Assembly: GCA_964552055.1 (NCBI GenBank)
Contig: CAZKFL010000001.1
Span: 1 to 64,000 of the forward strand
Direction: 5' to 3'
Length of the DNA: 64,000 nt
Source: VGMD01 sp964552055
GTDB lineage: Bacteria; Chlamydiota; Chlamydiia; Chlamydiales; 2-12-FULL-49-11
Shown here: positions 42,525 through 51,310 of the stretch, piece after piece
How positions within the stretch are numbered: position 1 is the first letter of the stretch
Layout: each line of letters opens with the position of its first letter
Notes under the pieces: model-generated
Databases searched by the model: none
Seen by the model: the letters and a program-made list of their open reading frames with translations, nothing else
What the model was told of the DNA's origin: nothing
Made by a program: the position numbers and the translations under genes

Positions 42525-45500
42525 AGTCAGCTCTTAAATCTTTGATTCGATCTGTTGTTGCATTCCGGTAAGTGGTGCCTGTAAAGGCATGATCAGCTAG
42601 ATAGGCGCTGAATTCTTTTCGGGATGACTCACATTTTATGTAACTTATATTATAATTGGGATTATTTAGGAACTTTTTTCCTAGGGGCCCGGTCAGCCTA
42701 TCGGCATGAGAGTAGATGTTATCGGCTTCAAAGCAGTGTTGCCAGGAGATTGGTTCTGCGGGCGCGACTGCAAAGACGATGAGCTGGTTTTTAAGGAGGT
42801 CTTTTTGGGATTCTGTAAGCATCGTATATCCGAGGTTGAAGAGGACGCCTGCTTCGCTATGGGGAACATGAAGCCAGTAGGTGCTTGATTGGATGTTATT
42901 CAGGGAGTTTGCGATGATACCTGTAAAATGGCCGGTAAGGCTTGCATTTAGTGTCATGGTTCTCTTATTTACTTCGCTATGAGCTCTAAGAAAATCTTGA
43001 AAAGTTCCATTTGATTTGTTATGGCAGGCAATTAGTGTTGTTTGTTCAGGGATGTTATCGACAATGCTTTTGCAATTGATTTTAAAGTCATCTAAAGAGG
43101 TGTTTACTCCATTTTGGGTGGTAACAAGACCGATAACCCCCTTTTCTTTGGGAACAATTTCATGAAAATGGTCTAATAGATTTGCTTTGTTAAGGATTGT
43201 TTCTACGGGAGTATACCGTATTTTGTGGATGGCGCCGCTAATCACAATAATATCAACAGGAGATGCGTTAGGGACTTGGAGAAAAGCTGCTTTGATGATG
43301 AGCATTTCAGGAGGCGCTGCTTTGTAGGGAATATTGCCGTGCATGGGGGCTGCGTCTCTTGGAGCAAAATACCATTTTTCATTTTGATAGGAGTTTAGTC
43401 CAAAGAGATCTAGTCTATTTAAGGGGGAATTGAGTGTGTAGAGGTAGACGTTTGTGCTTTCAAAATGGCCCAGAGGATCTGGCGTGAGCCAGCGACCGTT
43501 TTCTAAATCATAAAAGCGCTTTCCGAAGTAGATGAGTCCTTTTTCATTTCGTTTGGAAGAAAAGCGCCATGGGTTTTTGCTTGCTTTTGAGGGGTTTTCT
43601 CTTCCAAATGCATCGAAGTTATAGCTTTCAAAAATTTCCCCAGTGGAAGAGAGAAGCGCAATAATATTGCCGTGAAAATCGTGGATAGGGGCATAAATTT
43701 TACTTCCAAGTTCGATAGCAACTGCAGCTCCAATGTCTTCATCAAGGCCAAGCCCTAGGACTTTTAACTCTTTGATTTCTTTTTCGGCGCTCATGGTTCC
43801 AATTTCTTTCGTATCGTCATAGAGGTAGTAGGTCTTCTCTCCATTTTCAATTTTGGCAGTTAACCTTGAATAGGCGTCGTAGAAAAATTGAAGTGAGGTA
43901 TTTCCAGATTCTTTGATCTCTCTAAGTCTATTTAGGGCATCGTAACTATATTCAGTTGAGTCGTCTAACTTTTTTGTAGGGTTTCCGTTATTATCGTAGA
44001 TGTACTTAGTCACTAGTTCGCTATATGCATTTGTTTCTACATGGGATAAATTTCCAATAGAATCGAAATGATATTCCTTTTCGCCGTCTTTCTTGAGTTG
44101 GTTCAAGGCGTCGTATTCATAGTTTTTGTTGCCAAAGAGTGTTGTCTCAATACTTGTTACAAGGCCTGATTTACCGTATGTTACGCTTGCAGTTTGCCTA
44201 TTTGTTTTAAAATATGTGGGCCTTTCTAAGTGATCATGGAGTGTTCTAGCTTCCCCAAGATTCATAATTAAGTGTTCAGTGGTTACGTGGCCATTTGTAT
44301 CAAACTCATTGTAAGTATGTTCGTAAAGAAGCAGCCCTTCTTTGCTTAGCCTCTTTACCTTTTTTAAATGGGCGGAATCGTATTCATATGCAATAATTGA
44401 TTCATCAGGAAGTACAATTTTTGTTTTTCTGCCAAAAAAATCGTATTCCCATTTGGTGATATGTTTTTGCTGATTTATTTCGGAAAGAATCTGTCCAAAT
44501 TCGTTGTAGGTTCTGTAGATCACTCCATAAATATTGTCATCAAAGATTGAGGTTGGATTAGGACCTTTGCCATATTTGTAGTTGTAGTTAATGGTGCCAT
44601 CACTACTAATAAGGAAATTTAATCGCCCTTCATTATCATATCTGTGGTTAAGTTCGACTCCACTCGGAAACGTTTTTTTAGTAAGTCTGCCGGTAGGATC
44701 ATACTCATTATAGGTTATTTTGCCTTTGTGACCTTCTTTAATTACAAGTCCTCTAAAATCATATTCCCAAAATACTTCTGCATCTTTGATAAAATTGCCA
44801 TTTTCGTAAATATGGGAGATTTTTCTTGCAAGGTTGCCTGATCTGTCATAAAAATTCTCCTCTATTAAGGCAAGCTCCCCAGTTGGACCGACGCATTTTT
44901 TTATGGACAGTCTACCCATTGCATCGTAAGTTTCAATCGTCTTATTTAGAGTGGGATCAATGATGATTTTTGTTTGACCTTCATAGAGATATTCTGTGAT
45001 GGCATTATAGGGGTCAGTGTGTTTAGTGATCCTTCCTTCTTCGTCGTATTCAATTAAATCTGTGGCATTGCCAATTGAAGTTTTTCGATAAACCTTATTT
45101 TTATGACCTTCAGCATCATAAAAATAGTGCGTCTGATTTTCTCCGCCTTTGTCTTCATAGATGAGTTTTCCTTCTTTGTCATTTTCTAGCGTCCGTTTTA
45201 TTCCTCCAGTAGTTACTGAATTGATATAACCAAGCGCATCGTATGTAAACGTAGTTTTGCGACCCAATGTGTCTTCTTCAATTTTTCTTCCATATTCATC
45301 ATAGGTGTATGTTGTGGTAAGTCCTGTCTCATCCGTATAAGAAATCAGATTTGTAGGGGAGTAGACCCAATATTCTTTATTAGATGAGTTTGATTTTGAA
45401 GTGACTCGATTGAATTGATCTCTTGTAAAAACAACCTCCGATCCCCCTTGACCGTTTGATTGAAGTAGACCGCCCTGCATATTGTAAATATGCAGAGCCT

Positions 45501-47733
45501 TTGAGCCATCATCAAAAATTTCCAAAATCGGCTTAGAAAGTACGTTATACTCACATTGCTTGACTTCGCCTTTGCTGTTTTTGCAGTAGATAAGGTTTCC
45601 CCGGATATCATAAGTGCATTCCATCATAGGAGAATAAGGGACCCCATCTTCATCTAATACTTCTGGAAAAATTGTTAAACAGCATCTATCAAAGGCGTCG
45701 TATTTATATTCAACTCTATTTCCAAACGGATCTGTTTTCGATGAAATTAATCCTTTTTTATTGTAGGTTGTAGTCGCTCTTTTTCCTGCAGATTCAGATG
45801 AAATCTCGCGATGACACGAATCATAGGTGTAATAAACTTCGGGTTGACCTACTTCTTTTTTCCAAATGAGATCTCCGCAGTTTGAATATTTATATAAGTT
45901 TTTTTGATCGCAAGGTGTTGACTTAGAAATTAGATTTCCAAACCTATCGTATTTATATTCGATGGCATGAGATGTATCTCCATTTGCATCGATAATTTTT
46001 TCATTACTTATCTGATGGTTTTGTGTGTAAGCATATTCAACTCGAGTAAGACCGTCTTCAATAGCGATAATTTGAGCTGTATTTGGATCTCTTTCATACC
46101 TTTTTTCTAAGTAAATAGTGCCATCATCTATAGTTTCGCGAATCAAGAGGTGATCGCTATCATATTCATACGTAGATGTAAGTAAAGTCTCCTTTTTATT
46201 GTAAGTTCTTTTTAAAATAGGTAAATCAGTACCATCTAGATACTGATACTCGTGAAAAATACCGTTATTTTCCTTTTCCAAAATAAGAAGATGATTTTCC
46301 TTGTCGTATACATACCTTTTTCCAAAGTACTCAGCTCCAATGAGCGCCCCGTTATCTTTTAAAGTATAAGTATGGCAACGCTCTCCTGTAAAATTTCCAT
46401 AGAGCGCTTCGTTTGTAATATTTCCATAAGAGTCATATTCAAAAGTTTTGGAAAAGATTGGATTTCCATCTCCATCCATCATGACTTTTGCAATGAGATT
46501 CCCTTTTCTCCAGATAAATTTTTGTGAAGAGTTTAACTCTCCTGCTTTATCAAAATATTCAATGAGATTGAGTTGATCATCATAGTGATACCTAGTTAGA
46601 ATAGAGTTTGCATCTCTTACATCTGTTCTCCCTTTTGCATAGCCAAAAGTTGCAATAATAGTGCCTTCGCAATCGATGCAACTTACTTTATCCATATGAG
46701 GAGGAGCTTTATGTGGATATTTGGTCCATTTTTCCCCATCAGCAACAGTTGGAGGTTCAAAGTACGAAATGTGCAATACCTCATTATTCCATGATTTTAC
46801 AAGTCTTAGTGAAGCGCCACGCCCTTTTTTTGTTTTTGTATAAGAAAAATCGTCGAAAATCCCACATCCGTTAGCAACAAAATTTAGATATTCCTGCCCT
46901 TTAAAGGACCAGCCTTCGTAACGGATTATTCTTTCATCACTTGTTGTAATTTCAACGATAAAAGGTGGAGAGCGATTCAATGACTTTATCTCCGCCCATG
47001 AGTATGTTTTTGTTCGGTTAGGATTCATTTTAGAAATTTTGATTTTTCTCAATTGACTGTAGTCGTACGATGTCACTTGTCCTGATGGAGAGATCTCTTC
47101 CTGTAATAAATAGTGCCTTACATCACGCTCAAACTGAAAGATATTCTTGTCGGAGGCTGCATCAAGGACACTTCGGGGATCGCCTTTATATATCCTTCTG
47201 CCGCCATCTGCTAATTCCACAACCGCAGTGCCTTTTTTATAGTTGATATAGAGGATGTTGTTGTTTGGGTTTAAGCGTCCACTAATTAATCCAAAGCCTT
47301 GATTGCTTTTTTTCTGCGGCTTCATAATGACATCAAAACCACCGTCATGTTCAAAGGGCATGTAAGTGACCATTTCGCCAGTAGGCTCTTTTAAATATAC
47401 CCGTAATTTAAAGTCTCCATCAGCGCGAGGATCGACAATCATTTGAAGGTGAGGCAAAAAGCTCCACCCACCTTCTAACTGCCAAACTAAATTGATTTTC
47501 TTCAAATCAAGTGTCTTCTTTAGAATTCTTTCATCTGCACCTGCGCTAGAATAGGTTCTTACAAGTGAAAATGGCACTGCTCCTTGAATAACCGTATCTT
47601 CAGTACAGAGCTGCGAATTTCCTGTTAGTACATTGACATGATGCGCAATACAAGGATCACCACCACCATTAAATAATTCATCCCATTCACAATATAGAAA
47701 ACAGGGGATAAAGAAGAGGAGAAGTCTTAACAT
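42496..47733 (-). CDS. Rhs-repeat protein with lipase-like C-terminal domain
   Basis: A 1,745-residue Rhs/YD-repeat protein with a signal sequence (MLRLLLFFIPCFLYC). An N-terminal DUF6531-like cap (DPCIAHHVNVLTGNSQL) is followed by dozens of YD repeats (YDEYGRKIEED, YDALNQLKK, YDAFDRCC) forming the shell. The Rhs core ends at FGKRFYDLENGRWLTPDPLG. The C-terminal 300 residues after DLFGLNSYQ differ and resemble a chlamydial DUF687-type or degenerate alpha/beta hydrolase region: LIACHNKSNG, LHVPHSEAGVLFNLGY and FAVAPAEPISW. It would be delivered outside the cell. A type III or other route cannot be told from the sequence. Confidence 0.85.
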   Translation of the reverse strand: MLRLLLFFIPCFLYCEWDELFNGGGDPCIAHHVNVLTGNSQLCTEDTVIQGAVPFSLVRTYSSAGADERILKKTLDLKKINLVWQLEGGWSFLPHLQMIVDPRADGDFKLRVYLKEPTGEMVTYMPFEHDGGFDVIMKPQKKSNQGFGLISGRLNPNNNILYINYKKGTAVVELADGGRRIYKGDPRSVLDAASDKNIFQFERDVRHYLLQEEISPSGQVTSYDYSQLRKIKISKMNPNRTKTYSWAEIKSLNRSPPFIVEITTSDERIIRYEGWSFKGQEYLNFVANGCGIFDDFSYTKTKKGRGASLRLVKSWNNEVLHISYFEPPTVADGEKWTKYPHKAPPHMDKVSCIDCEGTIIATFGYAKGRTDVRDANSILTRYHYDDQLNLIEYFDKAGELNSSQKFIWRKGNLIAKVMMDGDGNPIFSKTFEYDSYGNITNEALYGNFTGERCHTYTLKDNGALIGAEYFGKRYVYDKENHLLILEKENNGIFHEYQYLDGTDLPILKRTYNKKETLLTSTYEYDSDHLLIRETIDDGTIYLEKRYERDPNTAQIIAIEDGLTRVEYAYTQNHQISNEKIIDANGDTSHAIEYKYDRFGNLISKSTPCDQKNLYKYSNCGDLIWKKEVGQPEVYYTYDSCHREISSESAGKRATTTYNKKGLISSKTDPFGNRVEYKYDAFDRCCLTIFPEVLDEDGVPYSPMMECTYDIRGNLIYCKNSKGEVKQCEYNVLSKPILEIFDDGSKALHIYNMQGGLLQSNGQGGSEVVFTRDQFNRVTSKSNSSNKEYWVYSPTNLISYTDETGLTTTYTYDEYGRKIEEDTLGRKTTFTYDALGYINSVTTGGIKRTLENDKEGKLIYEDKGGENQTHYFYDAEGHKNKVYRKTSIGNATDLIEYDEEGRITKHTDPYNAITEYLYEGQTKIIIDPTLNKTIETYDAMGRLSIKKCVGPTGELALIEENFYDRSGNLARKISHIYENGNFIKDAEVFWEYDFRGLVIKEGHKGKITYNEYDPTGRLTKKTFPSGVELNHRYDNEGRLNFLISSDGTINYNYKYGKGPNPTSIFDDNIYGVIYRTYNEFGQILSEINQQKHITKWEYDFFGRKTKIVLPDESIIAYEYDSAHLKKVKRLSKEGLLLYEHTYNEFDTNGHVTTEHLIMNLGEARTLHDHLERPTYFKTNRQTASVTYGKSGLVTSIETTLFGNKNYEYDALNQLKKDGEKEYHFDSIGNLSHVETNAYSELVTKYIYDNNGNPTKKLDDSTEYSYDALNRLREIKESGNTSLQFFYDAYSRLTAKIENGEKTYYLYDDTKEIGTMSAEKEIKELKVLGLGLDEDIGAAVAIELGSKIYAPIHDFHGNIIALLSSTGEIFESYNFDAFGRENPSKASKNPWRFSSKRNEKGLIYFGKRFYDLENGRWLTPDPLGHFESTNVYLYTLNSPLNRLDLFGLNSYQNEKWYFAPRDAAPMHGNIPYKAAPPEMLIIKAAFLQVPNASPVDIIVISGAIHKIRYTPVETILNKANLLDHFHEIVPKEKGVIGLVTTQNGVNTSLDDFKINCKSIVDNIPEQTTLIACHNKSNGTFQDFLRAHSEVNKRTMTLNASLTGHFTGIIANSLNNIQSSTYWLHVPHSEAGVLFNLGYTMLTESQKDLLKNQLIVFAVAPAEPISWQHCFEADNIYSHADRLTGPLGKKFLNNPNYNISYIKCESSRKEFSAYLADHAFTGTTYRNATTDRIKDLRADYGFYNNRRR

Positions 47734-47900
47734 AGATTGCCCAAAAATAGTGAAAAAATTGTTAAGAACTTATCAAAGCAAGTTGAATTCGTAAATGAGT
47801 TTTTCTCATTAGGTTTTTATTGACTTGAGGCTAAAGAGCTTTAGTTGACTTTTTCTTTAAGTTCATGATAAAATTTACTGCCTAAGACAAAGGAGATATC

Positions 47901-48620
47901 ATGATTTCAAACTTAACTGTTTCAACAGTTGCCCATACGATAATAGATGTTGCGGTAAGGCCGACTAGGGTCACGAGCCCTACCGGAGAGACCCTTAACA
48001 TAAAAAATACCGTAGAGCCTATTTTTACCGCGATGCCTGAATTTTCATATTTTTGTAATTCCGAGGAAGCGGGCAAGGTATTGATTGCTGCAGTACAGAA
48101 TGATAAACTAGCTTTGGTCAAGCATCTCACTATAGTTACTCCGATTAGTACTGAAGATAGAGAAAAAGCCTTATTTGAAGCAGTATCTGCAGGTAAATTA
48201 AATATGGTAAAAGCTCTATTTAAAACCAAATCTTATGTATGTTCTTTTGGATTTTTAGAAAAATGCATCTTGGCTTCTAGTTCACATGAAACTCTAGATA
48301 CATTTTCTTTGCTTTTAGATCGTGATGAGCTTAATCAGGGGAATTTTGGTTACTATTTTGGACGAGATTGTATTTTTCATCGAAATATAGAGGCTCTTAA
48401 AATCCTTTTAAAAAAACCGTTTGTTTCCTACGAAACGTTTCTAGAGCTTATGAATATAGCTGTAATACAAGACGATTCTATCGAACTTATAGCTACCTTT
48501 TTATCCTCCAGAGAAATTCTTATGAGTGATCTTGAATGGATGAGAGATGCCGCTGAAGATGCAGATGAATACGATACTGCTTATTTACTCAAAGAATGGA
48601 TAATTTTAACAGCTTCTTAG
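47901..48620 (+). CDS. Ankyrin-repeat-like hypothetical protein
   Basis: A 239-residue protein. After about 55 residues come helical repeats of ankyrin appearance: KVLIAAVQNDKLALVKHLT, KALFEAVSAGKLNMVKALF, then looser copies (EALKILLKKP, SIELIATFL). Ankyrin proteins are frequent host-interaction factors in amoeba symbionts. Repeats here are degenerate, so the call is tentative. The ATG has AAGGAG at good spacing, and there is no signal peptide. Confidence 0.6.
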   Translation: MISNLTVSTVAHTIIDVAVRPTRVTSPTGETLNIKNTVEPIFTAMPEFSYFCNSEEAGKVLIAAVQNDKLALVKHLTIVTPISTEDREKALFEAVSAGKLNMVKALFKTKSYVCSFGFLEKCILASSSHETLDTFSLLLDRDELNQGNFGYYFGRDCIFHRNIEALKILLKKPFVSYETFLELMNIAVIQDDSIELIATFLSSREILMSDLEWMRDAAEDADEYDTAYLLKEWIILTAS

Positions 48621-48642
48621 TAATGCAGTGGATTTTGAATTC

Positions 48643-49425
48643 TTATAAAGGGCTGATTGCGTCAAATGGATCTTTTTCTTGTGGATAAAAATCAAAAGTT
48701 AAGGAAGATGTGGCAGAGTTTATATTGCTCATTTTTAGGAGTGCCTGCACTTCTTCGGTATCAGCTGGTGCTAAGAGCGTATCAATTGGGGTTAAGTCAG
48801 GTTCATTAACAACAAGGTCCAGATTCAGAGGAAAAATTTGCATAACTAGAGGGACTGTTCCTTTTGTATCTGGGGCTTCTTGCGGCTTAGTATGTTCTAA
48901 TTTATGCTTTTTGTTTGCTTGAGTCTTTTTGGTGGGAAGTGAGTGTTTATGTTTTTTTGTCAGTATGTTTGTGTGGTTAAATTCGTATTTATGGTTTTTT
49001 ATAAAGCCTGCAGATCTATATAACGCGTCTTTTGTTAGTGTGGCTTTAAATAGATGCGCGCTTAGTTTTGACCATGATCTCATCCCTTTTTGATATGCTA
49101 TTTTTAATACAGCTAGTTCGTCTTTTCTAAAAGGTGATTTATCAAGTTTAGGGCTTAAACTTTCAAAGTACCGCTCTTTAAGCGAGTGGATTTTACCAAG
49201 TTTGCTTGCTTTAATCTCTTTAAGAAGATTTGGAAATTTATTAAATTTATAGTCTTCTTTAACATACGATGGATAGAAAGAAATCTTATGCTTTTTAAAT
49301 ATCTCTAGAATTAATTTATCGCGTTCGGCTTGCGAGCGAGTCACTTTTCTATGAGCTTTGCTGGCCCTTGGTGAGTAAAGTTTATTGAAATCAGTCAGAG
49401 CAATTTTAAAAGATGAACTTTCCAT
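48643..49425 (-). CDS. Basic protein with Myb/SANT-like region
   Basis: A 260-residue protein (MESSSFKIALTDFNKLYS). The first two thirds are Lys-rich. A segment near residues 99-145 (SPFRKDELAVLKIAYQKGM, then RSWSKLSAHLFKATLTK) has the spacing of aromatic residues and three helices expected of a Myb/SANT-type fold. A Lys/His-rich linker (TKKHKHSLPTKKTQANKK) and an acidic tail follow. A DNA-binding effector acting in the host nucleus is an attractive but unproven idea. The start at 49425 removes seven residues of the longest frame. Confidence 0.55.
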   Translation of the reverse strand: MESSSFKIALTDFNKLYSPRASKAHRKVTRSQAERDKLILEIFKKHKISFYPSYVKEDYKFNKFPNLLKEIKASKLGKIHSLKERYFESLSPKLDKSPFRKDELAVLKIAYQKGMRSWSKLSAHLFKATLTKDALYRSAGFIKNHKYEFNHTNILTKKHKHSLPTKKTQANKKHKLEHTKPQEAPDTKGTVPLVMQIFPLNLDLVVNEPDLTPIDTLLAPADTEEVQALLKMSNINSATSSLTFDFYPQEKDPFDAISPL

Positions 49426-49501
49426 ATTAGACGAAAAGAATATCATGGAGAGTGAATTTTAATCAATTTTATACTATGGTTATTCTTTTTTGGAGAATTT
49501 T

Positions 49502-50098
49502 ATGAAAAAGTTACTTGCGGTTTTTCTCTGGTTTCAAACTTTGTGTTTTGCAGATGGTGATTCGATATTGCGCGATCTAATGTCTGTTAAGGATAAAAGG
49601 TATGTTGGGTTTTCAGAAGCGTTTCGTTTAATGGAAGAGAGAAAAAGTCATGTGATTGTGGAGACGGGGTGTGATATAGATGGGGCGCAACCAAATTTGT
49701 TTGCTACTTGGGCTAAAGAAAATAGAGGGCGGCTTTATGTAGTCGACCCCTCTAAAGATCTTTTGCGGGCTTGTGCTAAGTGTGCAAGAGAGAGTATTAA
49801 TTCTATGGAGTGCTTGTCTGAAGATCCAGTCGTGTTTTTAAAAAGTTTTCCGTTTCAAATTGATCTATTGTATTTGGATAGTGTTCAGTTATTCCATAAT
49901 AATCCAAAGCACGCTCAACTGTACCATTTGGAGGAGTTGAAAGCTGCTATGCCTCATTTTGGTCCAGAAACAATTGTAATGATAGATGATTGTGGTTTAT
50001 CAGGTGGTGGTAGAGGAAAACTAGTTATTGAATACTTGATAAGTAATGGCTGGAAAATTGTATCACACAGCTATCAAGTGATATTAGTGCGAGATTAA
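49502..50098 (+). CDS. Exported SAM-methyltransferase-like protein
   Basis: A protein of 198 residues whose N-terminus is signal-like (KKLLAVFLWFQTLCFADG), followed by a class I methyltransferase-type core. The SAM-like loop is VIVETGCDIDGAQPNLFA, then YVVDPSKDLLR, LLYLDSVQLFHNN and VMIDDCGLSGGGRGK. It resembles the Methyltransf_24 group. An exported methyltransferase is unusual. The ATG at 49502 has GGAG upstream. It ends before the hsp20 terminator. Confidence 0.65.
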   Translation: MKKLLAVFLWFQTLCFADGDSILRDLMSVKDKRYVGFSEAFRLMEERKSHVIVETGCDIDGAQPNLFATWAKENRGRLYVVDPSKDLLRACAKCARESINSMECLSEDPVVFLKSFPFQIDLLYLDSVQLFHNNPKHAQLYHLEELKAAMPHFGPETIVMIDDCGLSGGGRGKLVIEYLISNGWKIVSHSYQVILVRD

Positions 50099-50107
50099 AC
50101 AGCTTTT

Positions 50108-50140
50108 AAAAAAAGGCCCCTCTTTTTTTAGAGGGGCGCT
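50108..50140 (-). terminator. Rho-independent terminator of hsp20
   Basis: Stem GCCCCTC and GAGGGGC around an A/T loop, followed on the minus strand by a run of eight T. It lies 11 nt past the hsp20 stop and also close to the plus-strand stop at 50098, but the T-tract fits the minus strand. Confidence 0.85.
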
Positions 50141-50150
50141 TTGGGCGGGT

Positions 50151-50564
50151 TTATTTGATTTGGATTTTTTTGGCTGTTTCGCCTTTTACCTTGGGAAATG
50201 AGATAGATAAGATGCCATTTTCATATTTAGTTTCAGGCTCTTTGCTCTCATCTACATTTTCAGGAAGGGCAATTTGGTAAGAGTACGATTTTTTAGATCG
50301 ATAATGGTACTTTTTGTTATCTGGAGCTTCTTTTTTATTTCCTCGAATCCAAAGCACTTTCTTATCGAGTGTTGCATCAATTTCTTGATGGGTTAGACCA
50401 GGAAGTGAGGCTTCGACGTATACCCCTTTCTCGTCTTCGGAAAGAGATATGGGATATTCGCAGATTTTTTCTTCAAAAAGAGGAAGTCTGTCTTCCCAAA
50501 AGTTTGTTAGAATTTTGTGGAAGGGGTTATCGACTCTTCTTTGTATTAGGTTTTTTTCACTCAT
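50151..50564 (-). CDS. Small heat shock protein Hsp20/alpha-crystallin family
   Basis: A 137-residue chaperone that holds unfolding proteins. The alpha-crystallin domain spans about residues 38-135 with VYVEASLPGLTHQEIDATLD, KKVLWIRGNKK, the S-Y-Q-I-ALPENVDE block and the ENGILSISFPK strand near the C-terminus (consensus GxLxIxxPK, here NGILSISFP). A very strong AAAAGGAGA ribosome site precedes the ATG. Neither a CIRCE element nor other heat-shock operator was seen in the 151-bp intergenic region shared with the divergent RusA-like gene. Confidence 0.93.
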   Translation of the reverse strand: MSEKNLIQRRVDNPFHKILTNFWEDRLPLFEEKICEYPISLSEDEKGVYVEASLPGLTHQEIDATLDKKVLWIRGNKKEAPDNKKYHYRSKKSYSYQIALPENVDESKEPETKYENGILSISFPKVKGETAKKIQIK

Positions 50565-50715
50565 TTTATTTTCTCCTTTTTTTTAGTTTTTTTATTTTTA
50601 TTATAGCAGATGATTTGAATTATTCTAAGCACTCGAGGTTGTTGACTGCTAACTTTTGATTTTATTACGGTTCTGTTAATATGAATTAGTAATAACTAAA
50701 TAAATATAATAATAA

Positions 50716-51288
50716 ATGGAATTCTATCTTAATTATAAAGGGACGCTTTCAACAACGGGTCATGCCAAGTTGAAGTTCATTTATCGAAGAGCGTTTCTCA
50801 AACAATTAAGAGAGTTAGATGCCTATTATAAGGCAAGCAAACTGCCGGACCATATGGGCTTTTCTACGGAAAAACTTAAGGTCGTAGGACCATTTCAATT
50901 TATTCCTCTTGTTACAAGGGATAGTAATTTAGAAGTAAGTCTAGACATTGTTCTTTTAAGTCAGACAGGTCCGGGCGGAGATAAGCAATCATTTGGTGAT
51001 GTCGATAATTTGCTTAAAGTTTTGATCGATGGTCTTCGTATGGCTCAGAATGCCAATGAAATTCGTAATGAAGTTCCAGGAAAAGATGAGTCTCCTTTTC
51101 TTTGTCTTTTAGAAGATGACCAGGTGATTAAGAATATTCAAATTACACATAATAAGTACTTTTTCTCTTCTAAAGAAGTTGTAAAAAAGGGTCGTTCCGG
51201 CCAGGAATTTTTTGTTCTAATCAAGGTAAAGATTGCTGAGAAATTCCCAACTTGGGTATATAAGTTGGATGCTTCAACAAAGTCTTGA
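50716..51288 (+). CDS. RusA-like Holliday-junction resolvase family protein
   Basis: A 190-residue protein with the RusA-type acidic motifs: GDVDNLLKVLIDGLRM near residue 96 (DxDNxxKxxxDxL) and LEDDQVIKNIQITHNKYF near residue 135 (DDxxI). These aspartates bind the metal in RusA. The N-terminal 85 residues are longer than in phage RusA. Chromosomal copies outside prophages are uncommon; no other phage gene is visible nearby. Function as a junction endonuclease is inferred from the motifs. Confidence 0.65.
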   Translation: MEFYLNYKGTLSTTGHAKLKFIYRRAFLKQLRELDAYYKASKLPDHMGFSTEKLKVVGPFQFIPLVTRDSNLEVSLDIVLLSQTGPGGDKQSFGDVDNLLKVLIDGLRMAQNANEIRNEVPGKDESPFLCLLEDDQVIKNIQITHNKYFFSSKEVVKKGRSGQEFFVLIKVKIAEKFPTWVYKLDASTKS

Positions 51289-51310
51289 TAAGAAATAAAA
51301 AAGGATTTCT

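Noticed and set aside
50565..50715. CIRCE heat-shock operator before hsp20
   Set aside because: No TTAGCACTC-N9-GAGTGCTAA-like repeat was found in the intergenic region.
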